Below are positions 55,218 through 64,000 of a DNA stretch of 64,000 bases, in pieces. Each line of letters opens with the position of its first letter. Positions within the stretch are counted from its first letter, which is position 1. The DNA lies in contig CM034546.1 in assembly GCA_020055645.1 (NCBI GenBank), forward strand, positions 22,134,001 to 22,198,000, given 5' to 3'. The notes beneath the pieces were generated by a model that worked only from the letters and a program-made list of their open reading frames with translations, ran no database searches and was not told where the DNA came from. The translations under genes were made by a program, and so were the position numbers. The stretch is from Tomocerus qinae (lineage: Eukaryota > Arthropoda > Collembola > Entomobryomorpha > Tomoceridae).

Positions 55218-56045
55218 CTAGGCATCCATAGTATTCACGTCAATATTCATGGTTTGGTCATCCTCGAACTGGGGAAAAGGATTAGCTGGTGGCGTTTGGA
55301 GAATTGTCGAGGAACCGTTTATTTTTCTCAGCTGCCCCCCTTCCACTTGGAATAGCTCGCCGTCCACTTCAATCTGACTTTTGCTGTAGAAAGTTTTCAC
55401 CTCTTGTTTCCTGCTTAGTGCTTCATTTCTTTTCTGCCTGATGAGCTTTCTATCCGCTTGGATGGCTGGAGGGAGATCTTCATTTATGTAGACCCTTGAG
55501 GTTGACCGACTGTTTTTAAGTTTATTTCTACATCTTAGGATTTCTTCTCTGTCGAAGTGGGTCAGGCATCTTACCAGGACAGGTCGACATCTTCCCGGTG
55601 AGAACTTGGACAATCGATTTGTAGTATCGAGTTGCATCGTTTGGAGGTCCAGATCAAGTCGTATAATATTTAAAACTTTGTTGAAAAGAGCTATCGGGTT
55701 TTCATTCTCCTCGTCATCAATGCCATTAACGATCAGGTTCTTTCTGCAAACTTCCATTTCTAGCCTGAGGTTGTCTTTTTCCAGCTTTGCTACTTTGGAA
55801 TGAAGAAATTTCATTTCCTTAGTTAATGATTCCGATTTTTTATTGATGGTACTTAATTCTGCGAGTATTGTCTCTTGGCCGACTAACAGTTGCTGTAGCA
55901 TTGTCTCTATATCCGGTTTAGAGTCAGCGATGCGAGGTTTTTTGGATATATCAGCTGATTGAGAGAATTGGTTTGCAGTGTCCAAATATACGTCTAATGT
56001 AGTCTGGCTCGGTCGTTTTGCAGGAGATCTGCCTATGGGCCCCAT
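55218..56045 (-). CDS. LINE-C ORF1 protein, 275 aa
   Basis: An open frame with a coiled coil (about residues 60-105: SLTKEMKFLHSKVAKLEKD), then the ORF1 core NLIVNGIDDEENENP, RLSKFSPGRCRPVLVRCLTH and REEILRCRNKLKN-type helix, and VYINEDLPPAIQADRKLIRQ. This is the RNA-binding/chaperone type of ORF1 found in many LINEs; LINE-B ORF1 has the same order. It would bind element RNA. It ends 32 bp before the first ATG of ORF2. Confidence 0.8.
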   Translation of the reverse strand: MGPIGRSPAKRPSQTTLDVYLDTANQFSQSADISKKPRIADSKPDIETMLQQLLVGQETILAELSTINKKSESLTKEMKFLHSKVAKLEKDNLRLEMEVCRKNLIVNGIDDEENENPIALFNKVLNIIRLDLDLQTMQLDTTNRLSKFSPGRCRPVLVRCLTHFDREEILRCRNKLKNSRSTSRVYINEDLPPAIQADRKLIRQKRNEALSRKQEVKTFYSKSQIEVDGELFQVEGGQLRKINGSSTILQTPPANPFPQFEDDQTMNIDVNTMDA

Positions 56046-56213
56046 TATATTTGTTTCGGAATTTAGGAGTAGTTGTAATATTCGAGATCAAGAGTTTCGA
56101 CTGTATGGTGTAAATCTGATTCGTAAAAATGCTTTAAAATGTGAATAAAATTATAAAATTTTGAGAGCCGAAGAAAATTCAACCGTTCGCGCCAGCCGCC
56201 CAAGGAGATTCCC

Positions 56214-56455
56214 TGAATCCATATATAATAATATGTTACCTAGCCTATAAGTATCTCGTAAACGGGCTACAAGAGACAAAATAAAACATATGAAAAATCA
56301 CTCCCCTAAGTAAAGAGAATGTGTCCAATTCCTTACCGTACCTATCCTAATCCGACTTAGTTTATAGAAGAATACTACACGCGTAACGTAGAGACGTTGG
56401 GTCAATTCCAACCCAAGGTCCTATATTTTTCCTTATTTACCTATCGCCTACTTCT
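56214..56455 (+). repeat. Segmental duplication copy C, third part
   Basis: It resumes the duplicated segment exactly at the LINE-C target duplication (tgaatccatatataat) and runs to cctacttct at about 56455, where it jumps directly to IR coding sequence. About 4 kb found in copy B (the tandem array and the first IR codons) is deleted here. Confidence 0.8.
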
Positions 56456-56461
56456 TTGCTC

Positions 56462-57151
56462 ATGTGTACAGAATATTGTGGTTAATTTTTACCCAAGAGA
56501 TTTCATGTATCTTATGCTAATCAATTATATCAGTGAAGCCATCTCCCATAAGATCTCTGTATTTCCTGATGACTACTATTTTGGATTGGAATGGTACAAT
56601 TTTGGAGTACATTCGTCTGTTTACTTGCTAGTAGAGAAAGAAACTTTTCACCTGGCAAGATCAAATTCTAATTTCATTCTCGATATTTCACAACGAGATA
56701 ATCAAAATGCAAGTATTATTTATCATCTATTCTGGACTAAGACATGGTTTTTGATACCAATATCCGATGATCCAGACTCTGGTATGTATTTCCTATGTCC
56801 GCAGTATGATTCACGACAGATTTCAATTAATTTACGTTACACATACAATCTTGTACCTTTGTGTTTTGGAAGTTATTGTGGCCGTAAATCACCGTCGTAT
56901 TTGGCAATCGAACATTTCATCAAGGAAAGTTCCGTTGCTAGCACAGCTACAATGCTTATCTTTGATACTTTTGTTTCTAGTTCAGGTAATAAAAATAGTT
57001 ACTGTGGCCACCCATTACGATCTGCATATTTTACAAATTACATTTTCGGTGATGAAAACGGAGTGGGATTGCCAATTTCTTCCGCCATTCTCAAACGTTT
57101 TCCGAATTCTACGATTATTAGCGTTGGAAATGGGTATATGAGATGCATAAA
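56462..57151 (+). pseudogene. Ionotropic receptor copy C, internal fragment
   Basis: 230 codons nearly identical to copy B (from CVQNIVVNFYPRDF to GNGYMRCI), in an open frame. The first approximately 120 codons are missing through a deletion junction at about 56456-56462, and everything after gatgcataaa is cut by LINE-A. The few differences from B (for example FTDL versus FMYL) imply a recent duplication. Confidence 0.85.
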
Positions 57152-58820
57152 CCTTACCTTAAACCAATCACTATCCTAGCACTGTACACACCCAAAAAAC
57201 CCGCTAAAAGCTTTTTTGCACAATTGGAAGAAGAGTTCATAAGCACCAATAATGAACTTTACCTAATTGGGGACCTAAACATAGACCACCTTAACTTCGA
57301 TCCCACTTTCAAAACACTAAAGAGCATACTCATACAACAGAACCTAACCCAACTTATAAATAAACCTACAAGGATTACCGCTAACTCCGAATCTTTACTA
57401 GATATTGTAATCACAAACACACCAGAAAATGTTTTAACTAGTGGAGTTTTAGAATCAGGCATCTCAGATCACTCAATTATATACGTTGTCAGAAAAATTA
57501 AGAGTCACAAAATTGAAATTAAAATAGCAATGAGAAGAAATTACGCAAAAATTGACAAATCGAAACTCTGTGAATATGTGAAAACGGCACCATGGTGGAT
57601 GTTAGACTATTGTAAGAATGTTGATAGTGCCTTCGGCTATTACAACTATGTACTATCGTTTATCTTAAATATTTATGCTCCAGAGAAGGAAATAGTACTC
57701 AAAACAAAACGTCCAAAATGGCTAACCTCCGAATACTTTGCTTGTTCTAAAAGAAGGAACACTGCCAAAAGACTCGCTCGGAAATCAAAAGACAAATCTA
57801 AATGGAACGACTATAAAATATTAAGAAACCAACTAAACAGAAAAAAAGACCATTTGAAAGCAAAAACAATTGAGGCCAATATTAACGAAGCTCCTAACTC
57901 CGCCCAAACTGCCTGGAATCTCTTCAACAACGAATGTGGTAGAATTAACACAATCACAAAAATCGATAAATTGGAAATAGGATCCTCTATATTGACAAGT
58001 GAACTAGATATAGCAAATGAACTGTGTAAGTCGTTTGTTATCCCAGAACACACTTCAATTCGTAGTAATAGCAGCTATAGTGTTACTGTACCGCCGGAGT
58101 TGCCCTTGAAATCTCTTAAATTCACCCAGGAAGAAGTGGAAAGCGCAATCATGAATAACCCATCCGAAAAATCACCAGGGGTAGATGGAATATCCGCAAC
58201 GTTCCTAAAAATCATCTGTAAGGAAATTTCACCTGTGTTAACATCCCTCTTCAATCGTTCACTTTCAGAAGGATGCTTCCCTCAACTCTACAAACAAGCC
58301 TTTGTTATTCCACTATACAAGGGAAAGGGGAGCAAATGTGACGCAGTTAACTATAGACCAATTTCTATACTATGCGCCACATCAAAAATCCTAGAAAAGC
58401 TCGTCTACCAAAAACTGAAAGTGTACTTACGAACTAGGAAACTTCTATCCCCTGCGCAGCATGGATTTCGACCCGGCTTCTCTACTTTCACTGCCATAGC
58501 CAGACTGACCAACGACATTTTCATGGCCGGAGAAAGTCGTAACTACACAGTAGCACTTTATATAGATTTTAAGCGTGCGTTTGAAACTATTCTGATAGAA
58601 AATTTTAGTGACCAGTTTACTAACATGGGAATACTAGAAAGTGTACAAAATTGGCTTTTATCATTTATGAACGATAGGAGCATGCGAGTGAAACTTGGAA
58701 CCACAATTTCAGATGAACAACGGCTCTTTCGTGGGACGGCTCAAGGAAGTTCACTTAGTGCTCTATTATTTACAATTTATATTAATGATCTTTCCAATAT
58801 TCCAATATTCTCAAAAATAA
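57152..58820 (+). pseudogene. LINE-A ORF2 fragment (endonuclease and RT)
   Basis: Endonuclease end: ELYLIGDLNIDHL and ESGISDHSIIYVV. A long linker follows, then RT: NNPSEKSPGVDGISATFLK, VNYRPISILCATSKILEKLV, QHGFRPGFSTFTAIAR, ALYIDFKRAFETI and the QG box GTAQGSSLSALLFTIYINDL. The frame is open to the LINE-B insertion point, although the AFD motif reads AFE. The catalytic YADD box is on the other side of LINE-B. Confidence 0.85.
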
Positions 58821-58882
58821 ATCTTGGTTTGGCAGTGGAGCTGAGCGGTTGTGCCTAGGCTCTGTCCTGCTATGTCCATGCT

Positions 58883-59614
58883 ATGTATGGCTTTGGCATA
58901 CTTAAGACGCTTGGCCTAAGTGTACCTGAAAATACACATAACATAGTAACTCCAACAAGCTCAAGCAAACGTAGCTTATCAGAGTCGCCTGAAAGTGAGC
59001 AAGAAAATAAAAGACAAAAATCGAACATGGAAATGGACGAGATAAAAGCTCTAATAACGAGGGAAATTGCTGGCTTAAAAAAAGAAATTTTGGAACAATT
59101 AAAACCTTTACAAGAACTAGAAGCGTTTACAAGGGCTCAGACTGTCATGAAGAACCAGATTAACCAAATCCAAAAATCACAAAAAGAAAAAAATATTATT
59201 ATACATGGGGCAAAGGAGGAGGCGGATGAAGATGACAACAGCAGACTAAGAATAGTGAACGAAATAATGGGGAAAATCGGCGTTGGTGACTTTGGCTATG
59301 ACGATTTGTACAGAATTGGAAAGAAGGCATATGGACGTAACAGACCACTATGCGTCAAATTCCTGTCAATGTTAGACAAGAAAGCAGTAATGAAAAATCG
59401 AAAAAACCTAAAGGGCACTAAAATATTCATCAATCATGATCTCACTCCTGAAGAAAGAAAAATCGAGAATGTGCTAAGAGAAAAATTAAAGGAAATGAAA
59501 GAAAAGGACAACAGCACTAAAGGATCCATTAGTAGAGGAAAACTATATCTGGAAATAAATGGAACCAAACAAATACTTACAGCCTCAGAGGATGGAAAAG
59601 TGTGTGTTGCATGA
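58883..59614 (+). CDS. LINE-B ORF1 protein, 243 aa
   Basis: A Ser/Glu/Lys-rich N-terminus (RSLSESPESEQENKRQKS), then a coiled coil (about residues 52-105: ALITREIAGLKKEILEQLK), then the ORF1 core: NIIIHGAKEEADEDD, YDDLYRIGKKAYGRNRPLC, VMKNRKNLKGTKIFINHDL and TPEERKIENVLREKLKEM. This is the same order as LINE-C ORF1. The stop TGA is in the same frame as the beginning of ORF2. Confidence 0.8.
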   Translation: MYGFGILKTLGLSVPENTHNIVTPTSSSKRSLSESPESEQENKRQKSNMEMDEIKALITREIAGLKKEILEQLKPLQELEAFTRAQTVMKNQINQIQKSQKEKNIIIHGAKEEADEDDNSRLRIVNEIMGKIGVGDFGYDDLYRIGKKAYGRNRPLCVKFLSMLDKKAVMKNRKNLKGTKIFINHDLTPEERKIENVLREKLKEMKEKDNSTKGSISRGKLYLEINGTKQILTASEDGKVCVA

Positions 59615-62600
59615 CGACCCGGCCGGCCTTTGCAAAAATTTACAAATCTATTGGCGAGTATTAATTCTATTATTTATTGGAATATAGAAGGACTTAAAAA
59701 CAAAACCATTGACTTCTTTACTGAACTAAATTCATACGACCCAACTATTTTCGCTTAACGGAAACATGGTGCACAACTCCCTTCTCCCACTCAACTTTTG
59801 AAGACTACATTATAATTGAAGAATTCGCGAATCAAAAAAATAAATTTGGCAGACCTTCTGGAGGATTGCTTATCGGCTTTAAAAAAGAAATTCAGTCACT
59901 TGTAATTTCAGTTGAAAAGGATAAAGAATATATCTCTATTATTCTGAAATTTGGAACTGAAAAAATCAAATTATTATTTATGTATATACCTCCAAGTACT
60001 AACTACGATTTTGAAGAACATTTACCAATAAATAAACATAATGCGGAAAATTATTTACTGATTGGAGATCTAAACTCTCGGGTTGGAAAAAAACCCATAA
60101 GAAATAACAAATATAGATCATCAAAAGACGTCACGTGCAATAAAAGGGGAAGAGAGTTAGCAAAATATATTAATATCAATAACTTAAGACTGTTTAATGG
60201 AGACACTATTGGAGATAAGAATGGCGACTGGACATTTATCAACAAGAATGGTCAAAGTGTAGTCGACCTATGCATTTCAACAGAGGAGATTGCCACAATA
60301 ATTGAAGACTTTAAAGTACTACCTATATCTGATTACTCATCACATCTGCCTATATTAATAAAACTTAATGAGAAGATACCTGACTACAACATGGAAAAGA
60401 CATACGTGCAGACGTATGACTTCAAAGGTGATAACATGAATAAACTTCAAAATATAATAAAAGAAAAATTACAATACCTACCAGCCATAAAGGACTTTGA
60501 AAAAATACAGGAAATCATACATACAACCGCAGAGGAAAATGGGATGGCGCGACAAAAAGTTTTACCTCAGCCCATAATTAGATATCCTAAATATTTTAAT
60601 AATACGTGTAGACTGAAAAAAAGAAATACCAGAATTGCCTACAGACACTATATCAAAGCCCCAAGTGATAAAGACTTACATAAACAAATATACATGCAAA
60701 CTAAAAAGGAATACCAAGAATATAAAACATCATGTAAAAAAGAATACTTTCAAAAAGTCACAAACGATTTAGCCAACTCATGTAAACCAGCCTTTTGGGC
60801 AGCACTATCTCACTATAGAAGGAAAACAAACTTTAACTACAAAAAGCAACCAACACCGGACACATTCAAAACTCACTTCGAAGGAATATATTGCGACAAA
60901 AGTACGGAACAGACAGAAAAAGAAGAGTCAGTAACTAACCCAATACAAATCCCTGAATTAGATAAGGAAATTAACCTATCAGAATTAAATGCAGGAATAA
61001 AGAACTTATCTACTGGAAAGGCCCCAGGAATAGATAGCTTTCAAAATGAACTTTGGAAACATGCATCTATTCAGCTTCGTCTCTGCATTGTAGACTGCTT
61101 TAACAACTACTGGAGACAGGCGACACTCCCTCAATCATGGACAAAAATTGTAATTACACCTATTTATAAAAAAGCAATAAGGGAAGACCCTAAAAACTAT
61201 AGACCAATATCCCTGGCCAACACTATACTGAAATTATTCACTTCAATAATGAGTAAGAGACTTAGCAATTGGTGCGAACGAAACAATCTAATTACCGACT
61301 TCCAAGCAGCTTATCGACAAGGCCGCGGATGTGAAACACAAGTTTTTGCATTAAATGCAATCATACAAAAATCAATAGCTACCAAGAAAGGAAAACTATT
61401 TGCATTATACGTTGACCTCTCCTCCGCATTTGACCTAGTCTCGAGGAAAAAGCTGTGGAGGAAACTGGAACGAATAGGACTAAGCACCAAATTCATTTCG
61501 GTCATAAAAGATATTTATTCTAAGCCTGAAGCTAAAATAAGAACAATAAATGGTGAAAGTGATATGTTTTCAATCAACTCTGGCTTATTACAGGGAGAGA
61601 CTCTATCAAGTAAGTTATTTACACTATATATAAATGACTTAATAAAAACTCTCGAGGAATCAAACACTCCAGGAATAGGGATTGGTAAATTAATTGTACA
61701 TGCCTTACTATATAGTGATGATATAGTTCTATTAGCTACCAATGCGATATATCTACAAGAAAAGATTAATATATTATTAAAATATTTAAATGAAAATGAT
61801 CTAATTGTAAATTTAAGCAAGACAAAAATAGTTGTATACAGAAAAGAAAAACGCTTAAGAATTAAACCATCATTGTACTGGGATAATATTCAGATTGAAG
61901 TAGTTGACTCTTACATCTATCTGGGTGTACCTTTTGCTGGTCACTATAATCAGGAAAAAATATTTGAATTTTTTAAAGAAAAAGCAGATCAAGCTCTATC
62001 GGCCCTATTTATAATATTCTATAGATCAAAAACATCAACATTCAAAAGTCATTGTAAGCTTTTTGATTCTCTAATACGATCTGTAATGTCATACTGTGTA
62101 TCCATCTGGGGTCTTACGAGTATTGAAAAATTCGAAATTTTTCAGATGAATTTCCTGCGTAGATTATTCAATGTCCCTCCTTGGACCCCCAGATGGATAC
62201 TCAGACTAGAGACACTAGTAAGACCGATACAAATATTCCTAATAAAAAATATACTGTCATTTTGGTCAAAAATAATTAATCAACCTAATGAAAGTTTAAT
62301 ATACCAATGTTATGCCAACTTAAAAGATCTCTCAGTAAAAAAGACTAGTAAAAATAATTGGTTTACACAATTTAAGTATCTTATTGATAAGTATAAAATA
62401 TATGAGGAAGTAAATATAGAAAACGAGCACTATAATTGGCGAGATTTTAACTTTGCTACAAAAAAGACATTATTTAAAATAAACAGTGTTATACAAAGTG
62501 AGGATATCATAAGCATGGGAAAATCTAATAAATTGAAATGGTATGCTGAACAAAAAAAGTTTATAAAATATCAAGAATATCTGGATTGGAAACAATCTTG

Positions 62601-62913
62601 GAATGTAACTCGAAACCTATTTCAACTAAGGGTAAATTTAAACCAAATAACAATAAACGGTAAAATTGTAAAGTTAAATGCACTAGAAAATTTCTACAAT
62701 AATGATACTAGTAAAATTTGCAGATCATGCACAATGAACGATGAGGAAAATTTTGCCCATATAATGTTCACCTGTCCTTCCTTTTCTGTATTAAGAGATA
62801 ATCTTATATTAAATAATGTTATATCCCTTCAAGATATATATATTGATATTACGAAAGAAAAACTAACTGCCTTGTTTACCTTTTGGCTGAATGTTACTAA
62901 GATAAGAAAATAG
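59615..62913 (+). pseudogene. LINE-B ORF2: endonuclease-reverse transcriptase, one frameshift
   Basis: From 59615 to about 59754 the frame gives SINSIIYWNIEGLKNKT, the endonuclease start. After a one-base shift it continues LTETWCTTPF and is then open from 59866 to 62913 (1015 codons). Endonuclease: FMYIPPSTNYDFEEHL, YLLIGDLNSRVG, NGQSVVDLCIS and ISDYSSHLPIL. RT: LSTGKAPGIDSFQNELWKH, PKNYRPISLANTILKLFTS, FQAAYRQGRGCETQVFALNA, LYVDLSSAFDLVS, QGETLSSKLFTLYINDL and YSDDIVLLA. C-terminal motif: CRSCTMNDEENFAHIMFTC. The active box is YSDD instead of the usual YADD. No RNase H domain is seen. Confidence 0.9.
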
Positions 62914-63047
62914 AATGATAGATTTCTAATTAAATATTAAATAGCTAAACTAAGTTTGGAATAAACTGTAAAATATAAATGTAATGGATGTAAAGGCCTT
63001 GGCCGGAAATCATCAGAATAAATAATAAATAATATTCTCAAAAATAA

Positions 63048-63476
63048 CACTTTATGCCGACGACGTCTGCTTATATTATTCTTCGTCTGACATTAAAAAA
63101 GCTGAGGCATTTTTGCAACTAGATCTCGCTGCCATAATTGAATGGGGAAACCAAAATGGATTGGAAATTAATGTCAACAAAACTAAAGTAATGTTATTTC
63201 GTGCACGAAACATGAAAAAAGCAACATTGATTTTAAAAGTTAAACAATATAATATAGAACAAGTTGAATGCTTTTGTTATCTAGGATTAATTTTAGACGA
63301 AACGTTAAATTGGTGTGAAAATTCAGATAATGTAATGAAAAAAATGAACACCAGGGTAAAATTAATCACTAGATATAAACGGTTTTTCAGTCACCATAAA
63401 TTATGGATAATATGTAAGATGGATTCCACGGCTAATGGGTACGGGGTGATTTGTCACATGGCGCATATATAATAAA
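63048..63476 (+). pseudogene. LINE-A ORF2, second part
   Basis: It begins NTLYADDVCLYYSSSD, the RT catalytic box missing from the first part, then WGNQNGLEINVNKTKVMLF and QVECFCYLGLILDETLNWC, as in Jockey/CR1-like LINEs. Homology fades after about 63415 (FFSHHKLWIICKM), so the 3' end is truncated or diverged. Confidence 0.8.
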
Positions 63477-64000
63477 AAAATAAAGGTATTTAATGCCAAT
63501 ATAAAGCTAGTCACATTCACAAGATATTTCAGTTTAGAAACCACCCAGACAATGGAAAACCCGCCTAAACGAAATTCGGTTTTTTTAAATTATAAAATTA
63601 CTGCTAAGGAAAATTCATGTTTTTATTGCTGAATCAAATTTTTAAATATATAAGCCACCATTTTTTCTTATAAAGCAATTTTGAAAAATTCTTCAATTCA
63701 ATTTTATAAAATCCGTTAAAAATTCCTGCCACCGAAATGACAAAGTACTTCTCGATTACACAACCTTTGACAATTAAATCCGAAAGAAAACGTATGGTTA
63801 TCATATAGTTGGACCCATAAAACTTTATGAAATCCAAGAGTGCCACTGATAAAAAAGTGTTCGAAAATTTGATTATAGGTATAGCAGACGACAGTAGTGT
63901 GGCTACATGTTAACAGACAGGGATCAAAAATTCCAGGAATAATTTTCCACAATGTTTACAATATACATACAATGCAAATACAAATGAAAAAAAATGACTC
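63477..64000. other. Right edge, nothing firmly recognised
   Basis: A minus-strand open stretch (63900-63634) encodes a hydrophobic sequence without family motif. I do not see the IR resume after LINE-A. Confidence 0.35.

Larger units (their letters stand above)
47194..56213 (-). mobile_element. LINE-C: non-LTR retrotransposon, full length but inactive
   Basis: Flanked by an 11-bp target duplication tgaatccatat (47183-47193 and 56214-56224); copies A and B have this site once. Its 5' end is at 56213 and its 3' end (aataaatacc-type tail) at 47194. Subtracting the nested TTAA transposon leaves about 4.5 kb, a full-length size for this family. ORF1 is open; ORF2 is broken by several frameshifts. 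The protein motifs are closest to LINE-B at 58.8-63.0 kb, so both belong to one lineage. Confidence 0.9.
58821..63030 (+). mobile_element. LINE-B: nearly intact LINE with 17-bp target duplication
   Basis: Flanked by aatattctcaaaaataa (58804-58820 and 63031-63047). It is 4,210 bp and ends with an aataaataataaat-type tail. It has ORF1, ORF2 and a complete 3' end. The only lesion I see is a one-base shift at about 59754 in the endonuclease, so it has inserted recently and may have active relatives in the genome. Confidence 0.9.
57152..63476 (+). mobile_element. LINE-A: 5'-truncated LINE split by LINE-B
   Basis: The first part (57152-58820) and second part (63048 to about 63476) form one ORF2 interrupted by LINE-B. 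It starts inside the endonuclease domain, so it was truncated at insertion. It belongs to another lineage from LINE-B and LINE-C (GTAQGSSLSALLFTIYINDL and YADD instead of QGETLS and YSDD). The 3' end was not identified. Confidence 0.8.

Noticed and set aside
63634-63952. Two overlapping minus-strand frames at the right edge
   Set aside because: Hydrophobic but without family motif, start context or splice sites; left unassigned.
1-64000. tRNA, rRNA or other structured RNA genes
   Set aside because: None recognised by eye; a covariance-model scan would be needed to exclude them.

Overview
The window looks like nuclear DNA from an arthropod, probably a non-insect hexapod such as a springtail. 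It is AT-rich, its genes are split by short introns with GT..AG borders, and it carries arthropod chemoreceptor families (a 7TM gustatory-receptor-like gene and ionotropic-receptor, IR, copies) next to a P2X receptor, a family absent from Drosophila. Much of the sequence is transposable elements and their remains. The springtail assignment is an inference from gene content, not something the sequence proves.

Layout. 1-1092 is a long inverted repeat. 1527-1859 (-) is one exon of a BTB/POZ protein. 4.26-4.74 kb and 9.95-10.47 kb hold two decayed antisense IR fragments. 8133-9770 (+) is a complete three-exon, 395-aa chemoreceptor. From 10.5 kb one segment (about 3-4 kb of non-coding DNA followed by an IR gene) occurs three times: copy A (10.5-15.98 kb), copy B (37.9-44.55 kb) and copy C (45.58-57.15 kb, split by insertions). 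No IR copy has an open frame: A and B carry different frameshifts, and C is truncated. Copy A also took an approximately 2.4 kb insert with tandem repeats and two pieces of a C2H2/acidic protein family. 17.2-23.0 kb is a decayed Ty3/gypsy retrotransposon.

The middle holds single genes: a P2X receptor-like channel with one coding exon (24036-25373), a three-exon secreted cadherin-like protein (26244-27755), and two decayed serine protease paralogues on the minus strand (29.7-31.6 kb and 33.4-36.8 kb). The first had a C-terminal membrane anchor. The second has lost its catalytic serine.

The right third is a stack of nested insertions in IR copy C. A solo LTR (46170-47143) contains a Tc1/mariner-like element. 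A minus-strand LINE ('LINE-C', 47194-56213, 11-bp target duplication) contains a 4.5 kb TTAA-flanked DNA transposon (47614-52157). A plus-strand LINE ('LINE-A', from 57152) is split by a nearly intact LINE ('LINE-B', 58821-63030, 17-bp target duplication). The TTAA transposon is the most unusual object. On one strand it has a Mutator-like/Kolobok-type transposase fused to a YqaJ-type nuclease tail, and on the other a spliced DEDDh (REXO4-like) exonuclease gene, all now broken. No tRNA, rRNA or CRISPR array was recognised.
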